NCBI GenBank assembly: GCA_036565725.1 | Contig: DATCXQ010000673.1 | Coordinates: 1-18,265, forward strand | Length of the DNA: 18,265 nucleotides | DNA from: JAJVID01 sp036565725 | GTDB taxonomy: Bacteria; Acidobacteriota; Blastocatellia; RBC074 | Direction: 5' to 3' | Shown: piece after piece, positions 6,874-14,993 of the stretch | How the letters are laid out: each line of letters opens with the position of its first letter | How positions within the stretch are numbered: the stretch's first letter is position 1 | Program-made: the position numbers and the translations under genes | The notes under the pieces: model-generated | The model's input: the letters and a program-made list of their open reading frames with translations, nothing else | What the model was told of the DNA's origin: nothing | The model's database searches: none

Positions 6874-7971
6874 ATGGCAGATCGTATTTTAAAGCTACGC
6901 GAACTCAACCGCGCGACGCTGTCGCGCCAGATGCTTTTAGAGCGCGAGGCGCTCTCCGTCCCCGCCGCCGTCGAACGGCTGGCCGGCTTACAGGCCCAAC
7001 TCGCGTCTGCGCCATACGCGGGCTTGTGGACGCGTCTGCGCGACTTCCAACGCGAAGACCTCGCCCGGGAGATCGAGAATCGGAAGGTCGTCAAGGCCAC
7101 GATGATGCGCGGCACGCTCCACCTCTGCACGGCGGATGATTACCTGCGATTTCGCACGGCGCTCAAGCCTCTGCTGATCGGGGCTGCGAGCGAGATCGCC
7201 AAACGGCGTGGCGGCGATTTTGATATGGATAAAGTCCTCAAGGCCGCGCGGAAGTTCATCGGCGAAAAGCCTCGAACCTTCGCCGAGATCAGCGATATGC
7301 TCACCGGACTTATGCCCGACCGCGACGTCGGGGCGATGCGCTACTCGGTGCGGACGCATATTCCTCTCGTCCAGGTTCCGATAAACACCGGATGGAGCTA
7401 TTCCAACAAGCCCGAATTCACGCTCGCCGAATCCTGGATAGGGCGGCCCATCTCTCCGGAAGACAACATGCGGGAGTTGGTATTCCGCTATCTGGCGGCG
7501 TTCGGCCCCGCCTCGGTAACGGACGCGCAAACATGGATGGGGATGAAGTTGAAAGAGACCTTCGAAAAGCTGAGACCCGAATTGCAAACCTATCGCGGCG
7601 AAGGGCGGACCGAATTATTTGACCTGCCTGGCGTACAGCTTCCCGCCGAAGACGTTCCTGCGCCAGTTCGATTCCTGCCGGAATATGACAACATGCTCCT
7701 TTCGCACAGCAATCGCTCCCGCGTGATCGCCGACGAATATCGTTCGAAGGTCTATCTGCCGGGGCTGCGCGTCGCGGCGACCATTCTGGTGGACGGCTTC
7801 GTTCGCGGCGTGTGGAAGATAGAAAAGGCAAAGACCGCCGCGACGCTCGTGATCGAGCCCTTCGACAAGTTGACTAAGAAGGATCGCGCCGCGCTGGCCG
7901 AGGAGGGAGAACAGCTTGTCCGCTTCGTCGAGCCAAAGGCCAAATCGTTCGACGCGCGATTTACAGTCTAA
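6874..7971 (+). CDS. AlkZ-like winged-helix protein (HTH_42), possible DNA glycosylase
   Basis: A 365-residue cytosolic protein of the HTH_42 winged-helix family, which includes the DNA glycosylases AlkZ, AlkX and YcaQ that unhook crosslinks or remove bulky alkylated bases. The N-terminal region has RLAGLQAQLASAPYAGLW. Gln40-Ala-Gln42 fits the QxQ catalytic motif described for AlkZ, close to its usual position. MMRGTLHL at about 76-83 and the central winged-helix repeats (about 100-260) are typical. FLPEYDNMLLSHSNRSRVI at about 267-285 is another strongly conserved family segment. The length is normal. AlkZ enzymes often sit in antibiotic clusters as self-resistance genes, but no biosynthetic genes are seen here, so a general repair role is more likely. 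Activity is inferred from the motif alone. A strong palindrome follows 25 bases after the stop. Confidence 0.88.
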   Translation: MADRILKLRELNRATLSRQMLLEREALSVPAAVERLAGLQAQLASAPYAGLWTRLRDFQREDLAREIENRKVVKATMMRGTLHLCTADDYLRFRTALKPLLIGAASEIAKRRGGDFDMDKVLKAARKFIGEKPRTFAEISDMLTGLMPDRDVGAMRYSVRTHIPLVQVPINTGWSYSNKPEFTLAESWIGRPISPEDNMRELVFRYLAAFGPASVTDAQTWMGMKLKETFEKLRPELQTYRGEGRTELFDLPGVQLPAEDVPAPVRFLPEYDNMLLSHSNRSRVIADEYRSKVYLPGLRVAATILVDGFVRGVWKIEKAKTAATLVIEPFDKLTKKDRAALAEEGEQLVRFVEPKAKSFDARFTV

Positions 7972-7996
7972 ATCGAACCACACAAGATTGGGACAC

Positions 7997-8070
7997 GGTA
8001 CAGTACCGCGCGCGTAAGCAAGCGGTTGACCGCGTGATGCGCCGCTTGCTTACGCGCGCGGTACTGTACC
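7997..8070. repeat. 29-bp perfect inverted repeat (REP-like, possible terminator)
   Basis: Positions 7997-8025 and 8042-8070 are exact reverse complements over 29 bases, with a 16-nt loop. The arm begins GGTACAGTACCGCGCGCG and ends AAGCAAGCGG. It starts 25 bases after the AlkZ-like gene, so it would fold at that mRNA's 3' end and could act as a terminator or stability element. No T-run follows. The perfect match suggests recent insertion or selection. Confidence 0.85.
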
Positions 8071-8099
8071 AATCGTACGTGGCTTGATTTAGTCAGTAA

Positions 8100-8198
8100 G
8101 GAAGTAGGCCGGAGCTGATCAAGCTTGTCTACACTTACGAGCAGGAGACCGAATACTACTGCCCGCCAGAACACTTCCCTCCATTGCCAGAAGGCTGA
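8100..8198 (+). pseudogene. Possible gene fragment
   Basis: A short open stretch after the palindrome, ending at TGA 8196-8198, reads IKLVYTYEQETEYYCPPEHF and then PPLPEG. It looks protein-like in composition but has no start codon, and a stop lies immediately upstream at 8097. It could be the C-terminal end of a gene lost to rearrangement, or simply noncoding DNA. I cannot assign a family. Confidence 0.2.
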
Positions 8199-8542
8199 AG
8201 TTCACAATCCGTTGCCAAATATTGGCCGGTACAGTAGCGGCCTCACGTGTTCTGATCTAGCCGAGACTGCACGCTGGAAGCGATGCGTACCCAGGGCGCG
8301 CCCCGCGATTTTTACGCACGCCTCAATTAATTTACAGAGACTTTACCCGCCTGTGAGGGTTACCTAAACCCATTCTGCTACAAAGCCAGGGTCATTTCTG
8401 TAGTCAATAATCAACCGGACCAGCAATATTGACTTCAGGCATTTGGCGTAGATGTCTTGCAATCTGGCACGACTACGCTCCCGTCTATCCACCAACGATA
8501 ACACTGAAACCAATTTGTAGAACCAGCTTACATAGGAGGCTT
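8199..8542. other. Long noncoding leader region before phoX-like gene
   Basis: About 344 bases with no credible gene. The phoX-like gene probably has its promoter here. TTGACT at 8429-8434 resembles a -35 box, but no good -10 box stands at the right distance, so no promoter is called. I looked for an 11-bp direct-repeat Pho-box array and saw none. A clear AGGAGG (8534-8539) sits just before the start codon. Confidence 0.5.
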
Positions 8543-9952
8543 ATGTCAACACCAATCAACCGTCGAAAATTTTTGAGCCGGACAGTTCAAACCACAGGAG
8601 TCGCATTTGCTATGCAGAGCTTAATCGCCAGAGGCGCTCTGGCGGCTTCAGGTAATGGTAGGAGTAGAGGGAGAAGGTGTGATGGCGATTACGGTGATCT
8701 CCAACCGACCGTGTCGGAAAATACCGGTGAGACCTTGTTAGCCCTGCCTGATGGCTTCAAGTATAACGTTTTCGGAAGGACAGGCGCGATTATGTCGGAT
8801 GGAAAACCGACGCCGGGGTCCCACGATGGGATGGCCACTTTCGAAACCAATAACAGCGATGATGATGATGACCACCGGGATCACGATAGGCGGAAAAATC
8901 GCAAGCGGTTGATCACGCTGGTTCGTAATCACGAAATCACTTTTTCGACCCCCGGCGCCGCCCTTGATCCGGCCAACGCCTACGACCCTACGACCGGCGG
9001 AGGAACCACCACCTTAATAGTAGATGCGGAGACAAGACTGCCGGTCAGGAGTTTTGTCAGCATCAGCGGCACCCATAACAACTGCGCCGGAGGCGCAACA
9101 CCCTGGGGTTCCTGGATCACATGCGAAGAGAATGTCGGCGGACTTGCCAGAGGCTTCAGCAAACCTCACGGTTATGCCTTCGAAGTGTCTGCGAAGTCCA
9201 CGGGACCAGTGGACGCGGTCCCGCTCAAGGCCATGGGGCGCTTCGTCCACGAGGCTATTGCCGTCGATCCTCGTACGGACATTATTTATGAAACTGAAGA
9301 CCGGAACCCGCAGTGCGGCTTCTATCGTTTTATCCCAAATCGCCGTAATAAGCCGGCGGAGGGAGGCCGTCTGCAAATGCTGGCGATCAAAGATAGGCCT
9401 AATTTCGACACCAGAACCGGCGTGACGCCACTCGAACCTTTGCGCGTGACATGGGTGGACATCGGCGATCCCGATCCCGCAAATGCAGAAGCTGATTCAC
9501 TCGCGGTTTTCAAACAAGGCTTTGCCGGTGGTGGAGCGATTTTCACGAGGCTGGAGGGCGCATGGTTTGGGGATGGAAGCATATTCTTCACATCGACCAA
9601 TGGCGGCAGCGCAGGACTCGGACAGGTGTGGCGATACCGGCCACGAGGTCACTCAGGAGGTCTGTTGTCACTGATCTTCGAATCGCCGGGCGCCGATTTC
9701 CTCGATGCCCCTGATAACATCTGTGTTACCCCGGGCGGCGGATTGATCCTCTGTGAAGACGGCGACGATGAGCAATTCCTGCGTGGATTGACGCAGCAGG
9801 GAGAAATTTTCAACTTTGCGTTGAACGTACTCAACGACAGCGAATTCGCCGGCGCGACTTTCAGCCCGGACGGCGAAACCTTATTTGTCAACATCCAGAC
9901 TCCTGGGATTACATTGGCAATCTGGGGTCCGTGGGAGAACGGAGCATTATAA
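8543..9952 (+). CDS. phoX: PhoX-type alkaline phosphatase (DUF839), Tat-exported
   Basis: A 469-residue protein of the PhoX family, iron/calcium-dependent phosphatases that release phosphate from phosphoesters outside the cytoplasm. The N-terminus has a twin-arginine signal, NRRKFLSR (Arg7-Arg8), with a likely cleavage site near residue 35. Family motifs follow: LPDGFKYNVFG, VRNHEI, GTHNNCAGGATPWGSWITCE (Cys181, matching the iron-ligand cysteine of known PhoX), HEAIAVDP, YETEDR, and near the end SEFAGATFSPDGETLFVNIQ. The ATG at 8543 has AGGAGG three bases upstream and begins the Tat signal; an earlier ATG at 8429 adds an unlikely leader. A short charged insertion (106-122, five Asp then His/Arg/Lys) lies before VRNHEI. 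The symbol reflects family membership. An Oar-like receptor gene follows 230 bases later. Confidence 0.88.
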   Translation: MSTPINRRKFLSRTVQTTGVAFAMQSLIARGALAASGNGRSRGRRCDGDYGDLQPTVSENTGETLLALPDGFKYNVFGRTGAIMSDGKPTPGSHDGMATFETNNSDDDDDHRDHDRRKNRKRLITLVRNHEITFSTPGAALDPANAYDPTTGGGTTTLIVDAETRLPVRSFVSISGTHNNCAGGATPWGSWITCEENVGGLARGFSKPHGYAFEVSAKSTGPVDAVPLKAMGRFVHEAIAVDPRTDIIYETEDRNPQCGFYRFIPNRRNKPAEGGRLQMLAIKDRPNFDTRTGVTPLEPLRVTWVDIGDPDPANAEADSLAVFKQGFAGGGAIFTRLEGAWFGDGSIFFTSTNGGSAGLGQVWRYRPRGHSGGLLSLIFESPGADFLDAPDNICVTPGGGLILCEDGDDEQFLRGLTQQGEIFNFALNVLNDSEFAGATFSPDGETLFVNIQTPGITLAIWGPWENGAL

Positions 9953-9971
9953 GCAGGCTTAAAGACTGTTA

Positions 9972-10032
9972 GCCGCCGCAGGGCGCCGCAGTACATAGAG
10001 AAATCATCATGTACTCTGCGCCCTGCGGCGCC
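9972..10032. repeat. Hairpin between phoX-like and receptor genes
   Basis: Arms 9972-9996 and 10009-10032 pair over most of their length: a 12-bp GC-rich part (GCCGCAGGGCGC) and an 8-bp part (AGTACAT side), with a small bulge. The loop is 12 bases. It begins 19 bases after the phoX-like stop and has no T-run, so it may be a REP-like palindrome, a processing site or a weak terminator. Confidence 0.6.
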
Positions 10033-10182
10033 TGTTCATACAATCTTTACCTGCATTTAACCAGTTTTTTTCAGTTCTCTGATATACACATCATTCTCTG
10101 TAGAAGAAACATTCAGATCAGCAATTATCTAACACAATCAAAGTTCCGTTCCGAGACTTTCAGCAAACAAGAGGAGGCTGAA

Positions 10183-13100
10183 ATGAGACGTAGTAGTGTG
10201 TCCCGCCACATAGCGCGGGCTTTGGGTGGAATCTGTCTGGTATTTGCAATAGCGATCACAACGGTTCTGGCGCAGTCAAGCTCCAGCACCGGATTGACGG
10301 GGCGCGTCGCCGACCAGACCGGCGCCTCGATTCCGGGCGCCACTGTGACGTTGACCAGAGTGGAGACGGGAGAGCGGCGGACGATCAAAACCGATTCAGC
10401 GGGCGGCTGGGAGTCTCGTTTCCTGTCTCCCGGAATCTACCGCCTGGTCTTCGAGAGTCAGGGTTTCAAGAGACTGGCGCGCGACGGCGTCGCTGTGACC
10501 ACCGCTGAGATGGCCACGGTGAACGTTCAGTTAGAGGTCGGCGCGGTTGACCAAACCGTAGAAGTGACCGCCAACGCCGAGATGGCCTCTTCGGGGTCTG
10601 CGACAATTGTTCGCACGCTGGATCGGAGAGAACTCGAGGGGCTGCCGACTTCGGCGCGCAATTTCACGCAACTGCTGGTGATCGAGCCGGGCGTGTCGGC
10701 GGACATCAGCGAACTGCTGTCGAACGACAACGCCTCGATCTCGCCGAGCGTGAACGGCGCGCGCACTACTAACAACAGCTTCGTGTTTAACGGCGTCGAC
10801 GTCACCAACCTGCTCTGCTGCAACAGCCGGGTCAACGGGTCGAGAGGGACGATTGACGAAGGCGGCGGCACGCTCTCACGGAACATCGCGCCTGCGCTCG
10901 AAACGCTCCAGGAGGTCAAACTGCAAACCAGCCTCTACGATGCGGCTACGGGCCGCAACGGCGGCGGCGCCTTCCAACTCGTCTCGAAGAGCGGCGCGAA
11001 CGATTTGCACGGCAGCCTCTATCATTACTTTCAGAACGACAAGCTGATCGCCAACGATTTCTTCTTCAATCGCGCCGGCCTCGATCGCCCCGTCCTCAGG
11101 AGGAACGAGGGGGGCGCCACAATCGGCGGCCCGATCGTCAAGAACAAGACTTTCTTCTTCGGGTCATATCAATTCACGCGGGCCAGGACTTCTTTCGTGG
11201 ACGAGGCGAGCAACACAGTGCGGATGCCTAAAGACCTCACCGACGACCGTTCAGACGAAGGAATCAACCGGTTTGCGGCGGCCATCTGGAACCCACAGAG
11301 GAACGGTCCTATAAATTTCGCGGTGATCAATCCCATTTCGAGATCGCTGCTCAAGGCCAAGTTCTCGGACGGGTCTTTTCTGATCCCATCCGGGGCCAAC
11401 GGGATCAACTGCGGTCGAGTCGAGGACCAGGTGGCCGACAGCTGCCAGGTGGTCTCGGTAATTCCCGCGACCTTCAGGCAGGACCAGTTCAGCGTCAACA
11501 TCGATCATCAATTGACTCAATCGAACAAGCTCAGCGGCAAATTTTTCTTCTCGAACCAGCCCAGCCGCGATCCGCTGGCCAATGGCAATGCGTTAACCAG
11601 GTTCGAGAGAGAAGACACGACTTACCAGCGAACCTTCTCGTTGACCGACGTCCACATCTTCGGCCCCAGGCTCGTCAACGAATTCCGCGCCGGATTCTTC
11701 CGCAACCGCAACGACTCCGCGCCGGTGGTCTATTTCAACAACGCCGACTTCGGCATACAGAACCCCTTCGCCGCCGAGGTCCCCGACCTGAGCCAGATCG
11801 AGATCGACGGCGGCGAAGACGTCGGATCAACATTCCGATTCGGCACGCCGGGCGACGGCACGCGGATATTCGACGTACAGAACACCTTCACCTTCGGAGA
11901 CACCGTCTCATTCAGCCGCGGAAAACATTCGCTTCGCGTTGGCGGCGAGTTGCGGCGGCATCAATTGAACGGCGCGCTCGAGGAGACGCGGAATCGCAGG
12001 CACAATCTCAAAAGCTGGTTCGACTTTCTGACGGTGGGCTACAAAAATCCGGCGGACAGAAACCGCGCGCGGCAGATTGACGACTCTTCTCTGAATTACG
12101 GCGAGACCGTCAGGGGCTACCGGATGACGGACTGGAGTTGGTTCGTCGCCGATGATTGGAAGGTTACGCCCAAGCTCACGCTCAACGTGGGCGTGCGGCA
12201 CGAGTTCTTCGGATATCCGTCTGAGGTCAACGGTCTGATCACGGTATTCGATTTCCCCTCGGCGCTTGCGACGGGAAACATTCAAAACGGGTTCACCTTC
12301 CCGTCGAATTTCAAACCTGGCTCGATTGCGGGCGCGGCGGGGCTGAATCTGCGGACTGCCGACAGCAAGAGTATTATTCCAGGCGATTACAACAACATCA
12401 TGCCGCGATTCGGATTCGCCTGGTCTCCGTTCGAGGGCAATAAGTTAATCCTGCGCGGCGGCTACGGAATCTTCTTCGAGCGCACGACCGGAGCCTTCGC
12501 CAACTCGCTCAGGCAGGCGGCGCCGTTCTTCCGCGAATCGCAGTTGAACGATCTAGGAGACTGGAACACCATTCCTCGCGACCTCCCCGTCTTCCCGATC
12601 CCATCCTTCAGCGTAGGATTCGACGACGGCGAGCCGATCCTCGTCGGCTCCAACGACCCTGACAATGAATTCGAAGCGTTCGAGACTCAGATGATCTCGC
12701 CCGACCTCGCCACTCCGTACATCCAGCAATGGAACCTGAACGCGCAATGGGAGTTCAAGCCGAATTGGCTGATCGAAATCGGATACGTCGGCTCGAAGGG
12801 AACGAAGCTGCTGCAACTCGCCAACCAGAATCAGGCGTTCGACATAGACCGCGTCGGCCTTCTGCGCCGCGCCGGGGTTCCGGGAGGAGGCTTCACAGGC
12901 AACTTTTATCAAATCGATGACGACAATTTCGTCAACCTCAAGACGCCGCCCGCCGGGTGCGACCTCTTCGACGATCCCGATGAATGCGTGATCCCGGCGG
13001 AACTGCGCGGGCCCATGCTCGGTTTTGACGAAGACGAAGGCGCGAACACCGTCTTTTCCAACGCGAACTCGATCTATCACTCGCTCCAAACCAGCTTGCA

Positions 13101-13767
13101 GAAGCGGTTCAGCCGAGGATTCATGTTCAACGTCAACTACACATTTTCGCGATCCATAGACACCTTCTCCGACGAAGGATTGTTCCAGATCGAGCATGAC
13201 CAATCGCGGCCTCAGTTGAACCGCGGGTTGTCCGATTTTCATCGCAAGCACAGGCTGATATTGAGTTGGACGTGGGAACTTCCCTTCAAAGGCAATCGCT
13301 TTGTCGAGGGCTGGCAGGTTTCAGGGATCGGCACGTTCCAGTCGGGCCGCCCGTTCACGGTTGTGGACGACGATTTCAGCGGCATTCTTTTCTCTTCGAC
13401 TGCGCCTCGACCTGACATGGCGCCAGGCGCAACGCATGGGGATCAGACTACCAAAGGCTCTATCACATCGCGTATCGACGGATATTTGAATCGCGACGCG
13501 TTCCACAGCTCTGGCATCGCGTTCGGCTCGCTGGGGCGCAACACCGTGATCGGACCTGATCAGCGGCGCGTCGACATCAGCGTTTCGAAAATTACCCGGC
13601 TCAAGGAAGGCTTATCGCTCGAATTCCGCGCCGAGGCTTACAACATCTCCAACACGCCGACCTTCCGAAATCCGGCCCGAGACCTGAGCGGCGGTAATTT
13701 CGGCGAGATTACTCGAACACGGGGCGGGCCTCGCGTCATCCAGCTCGGCCTCAAGCTGAGGTTCTGA
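10183..13767 (+). CDS. Oar-like TonB-dependent outer membrane receptor
   Basis: A 1194-residue protein. The ATG at 10183 has GAGGAGG five bases upstream and opens a Sec signal peptide (cleavage near residue 30, VLA-Q). Next is a carboxypeptidase-regulatory-like Ig fold (about 36-125: LTGRVADQTGASIPGATVTL). A plug domain follows (about 140-270), with RNFTQLLVIEPGV, VNGARTTNNSFVFNGVDVTN and GGAFQLVSKSGANDLHGSLY. The remainder is a large 22-strand-type barrel rich in aromatic strands, ending in RVIQLGLKLRF with the terminal Phe typical of outer-membrane barrels. The size and layout match the Oar family, expanded in Acidobacteriota and thought to import large substrates or serve secretion. A TonB box is not evident by eye. 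The PhoX neighbour suggests, but does not prove, a role with organic phosphorus. Confidence 0.92.
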   Translation: MRRSSVSRHIARALGGICLVFAIAITTVLAQSSSSTGLTGRVADQTGASIPGATVTLTRVETGERRTIKTDSAGGWESRFLSPGIYRLVFESQGFKRLARDGVAVTTAEMATVNVQLEVGAVDQTVEVTANAEMASSGSATIVRTLDRRELEGLPTSARNFTQLLVIEPGVSADISELLSNDNASISPSVNGARTTNNSFVFNGVDVTNLLCCNSRVNGSRGTIDEGGGTLSRNIAPALETLQEVKLQTSLYDAATGRNGGGAFQLVSKSGANDLHGSLYHYFQNDKLIANDFFFNRAGLDRPVLRRNEGGATIGGPIVKNKTFFFGSYQFTRARTSFVDEASNTVRMPKDLTDDRSDEGINRFAAAIWNPQRNGPINFAVINPISRSLLKAKFSDGSFLIPSGANGINCGRVEDQVADSCQVVSVIPATFRQDQFSVNIDHQLTQSNKLSGKFFFSNQPSRDPLANGNALTRFEREDTTYQRTFSLTDVHIFGPRLVNEFRAGFFRNRNDSAPVVYFNNADFGIQNPFAAEVPDLSQIEIDGGEDVGSTFRFGTPGDGTRIFDVQNTFTFGDTVSFSRGKHSLRVGGELRRHQLNGALEETRNRRHNLKSWFDFLTVGYKNPADRNRARQIDDSSLNYGETVRGYRMTDWSWFVADDWKVTPKLTLNVGVRHEFFGYPSEVNGLITVFDFPSALATGNIQNGFTFPSNFKPGSIAGAAGLNLRTADSKSIIPGDYNNIMPRFGFAWSPFEGNKLILRGGYGIFFERTTGAFANSLRQAAPFFRESQLNDLGDWNTIPRDLPVFPIPSFSVGFDDGEPILVGSNDPDNEFEAFETQMISPDLATPYIQQWNLNAQWEFKPNWLIEIGYVGSKGTKLLQLANQNQAFDIDRVGLLRRAGVPGGGFTGNFYQIDDDNFVNLKTPPAGCDLFDDPDECVIPAELRGPMLGFDEDEGANTVFSNANSIYHSLQTSLQKRFSRGFMFNVNYTFSRSIDTFSDEGLFQIEHDQSRPQLNRGLSDFHRKHRLILSWTWELPFKGNRFVEGWQVSGIGTFQSGRPFTVVDDDFSGILFSSTAPRPDMAPGATHGDQTTKGSITSRIDGYLNRDAFHSSGIAFGSLGRNTVIGPDQRRVDISVSKITRLKEGLSLEFRAEAYNISNTPTFRNPARDLSGGNFGEITRTRGGPRVIQLGLKLRF

Positions 13768-13802
13768 TCCCTAGCCGCGGAGCGACCTCATGAGCTAAGC
13801 AT

Positions 13803-13953
13803 GGCTTTTATTGTCTTTGAAAATTAACTGCGCCCACAGCGTAGGGGCGGGTTTTCCCCGCCCTGCCTTGTGATCGTGGCGTTTGGGGCGGGGAAAACCC
13901 GCCCCTACATTGGATTGCGTGGTTGCATCATTTTTTCAAAGGCCATAAAAGCC
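13803..13953. mobile_element. 151-bp palindromic MITE/REP-like element
   Basis: The outer arms are 13803-13823 and 13933-13953, matching at about 18 of 21 positions (left end GGCTTTTATTGTCTTTGAAAA). A perfect 23-bp inner stem, 13841-13863 with 13886-13908 (GTAGGGGCGGGTTTTCCCCG plus CCC), encloses a 22-nt spacer. The spacer (GCCTTG-TGATCGTGG) resembles that of the left half of 1526-1917, and both elements carry GTCTTYGAAAATTA near their left end. No coding capacity. It lies 35 bases after the receptor gene and between convergent genes, where it could also act as a bidirectional terminator. Mobility is inferred. Confidence 0.65.
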
Positions 13954-14001
13954 CGGATTAGCTCAATCGCTATCGGCGCGGCTGAAGAAGTGTTGTCGCA
14001 T

Positions 14002-14808
14002 TTATTTCCCGAAGACCGTCATATCGGCCTCCCTTGGCGTGGCGGCCAAAATAAATGCCACGCCGGAAAAAGCCAGGGCCTCGAACACGGCGGTCGTCTC
14101 GTTAGAATTTCTCATGGCCACGGCCCTGGGGATGTGCAGGATCACAACCCATATAAAGATCATCAACCCGGCGCCGGCCGCCGCCGGTCGCAACGTCAAA
14201 GGAACGCACATACCCGCGCCGCCCGCGATTAACGCCACGCCGGCAAAATAGGTCCAGAAGACGCCGCCCGGAATCCACGAAGGAACCATACTCGTCACGA
14301 TTTCGTCGTACATGAAATGCTCGATCCCGCAGAGGATCAGGAAGGCCGCAAGGAAAAAACGTCCCAGTGGAATGAATTTTTCCATTGCCCTTGCGACTCT
14401 GGCGAGAGCGTTCGTCGGGCCGTCCAGTTTTACGGGGAGCGAGCCAGCCACGAGAAAACTCCCGCCAGAGAGGGCCAGCGCCTTACCGGCGCTGGTCCAC
14501 AAACCGCCGTTAAAGGGAAGCAGGGGCCCCGTGAGCAGCGGCGGCAGGTACAGCAATGCAAACGAGCTGAGGATGATTGCTCCCAACAGCAAGGCCACAG
14601 GTCGCGCCGCTTTCTCGAACATGATAGCGGCGCCGGCCAAAAGCAGGAGTGCGCCGAAGACGCATGCGATAAAGGTGTGCGCGGGAATCCGCGCCGGCAA
14701 GCTCGGAAAGACCCGCGTTACAAAGTCCAGATGAACGAAATGTTGTATGCCAAAGACCACCATCGCGATGGCGAGGAAGAAACGTCCGAGCGTAGACAGT
14801 TTGTACAT
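14002..14808 (-). CDS. Tandem DoxX-like integral membrane protein
   Basis: A 268-residue protein with about eight hydrophobic segments, arranged as two copies of a four-helix DoxX-like module. The start of each module repeats: LGRFFLAIAMVVFGIQHF at residues 7-24 and LGRFFLAAFLILCGIEHF at 148-165, each followed by a V/IVTxxxPS stretch. DoxX-family proteins are small inner-membrane proteins; some act in thiosulfate oxidation or oxidative-stress complexes, but most are uncharacterised. I chose the ATG at 14808, which starts at the first module and has GGGAA about six bases upstream. The frame continues upstream to 15042 without a stop, so a longer lipoprotein-like N-terminus is possible (see the leader entry). 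The gene faces the receptor gene. Confidence 0.82.
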   Translation of the reverse strand: MYKLSTLGRFFLAIAMVVFGIQHFVHLDFVTRVFPSLPARIPAHTFIACVFGALLLLAGAAIMFEKAARPVALLLGAIILSSFALLYLPPLLTGPLLPFNGGLWTSAGKALALSGGSFLVAGSLPVKLDGPTNALARVARAMEKFIPLGRFFLAAFLILCGIEHFMYDEIVTSMVPSWIPGGVFWTYFAGVALIAGGAGMCVPLTLRPAAAGAGLMIFIWVVILHIPRAVAMRNSNETTAVFEALAFSGVAFILAATPREADMTVFGK

Positions 14809-14933
14809 GACATTCCCACTACCATTCGCTGGCGAACAGGCTTTCGTGGCGCCTGTGCCGTTCGACGAATTGTCTATATTGGTATCCTGCGTCGCCGCCG
14901 CAATAGTAGAACCTGAGGCGCGCCTGACTGTCT

Positions 14934-14993
14934 TTATTGAGCAACTCCACGCAAGGCGATGACCGCGAGCAGCGACAATTTGAGTATGGACAT
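14934..14993 (-). pseudogene. Signal-peptide-like leader ORF, possibly frameshifted
   Basis: A 19-codon reading frame, MSILKLSLLAVIALRGVAQ, is preceded by a very strong AAGGAGGGAGG about nine bases upstream. The peptide looks like the start of a signal peptide cut short by a stop. One frame over, the DoxX frame reads LAWSCS near the same point, like a lipobox, and runs on without a stop into the membrane protein through a Ser/Asn/Gly-rich stretch. A single-base slip here would give a lipoprotein leader fused to the DoxX-like protein. It may instead be a short leader peptide or a decayed separate gene. Confidence 0.4.

Noticed and set aside
6988..7587. 199-codon minus-strand open frame opposite the AlkZ-like gene
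   Set aside because: It is a reverse-strand shadow of a strongly supported gene in GC-rich DNA.
8125..8367. 80-codon plus-strand open frame after the palindrome
   Set aside because: Composition is not protein-like and there is no ribosome binding site; another frame there looks more like a gene scrap.
8429..8542. Longer start for the PhoX-like gene
   Set aside because: The Tat signal and AGGAGG support the ATG at 8543; the extra leader would bury the signal peptide.
10009..10182. Longer N-terminus for the TonB-dependent receptor
   Set aside because: The upstream ATG lies in a hairpin arm; the ATG at 10183 has a strong ribosome binding site and opens a signal peptide.
12553..13251. 232-codon minus-strand open frame opposite the receptor gene
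   Set aside because: A shadow of the receptor coding sequence, with no motif of its own.
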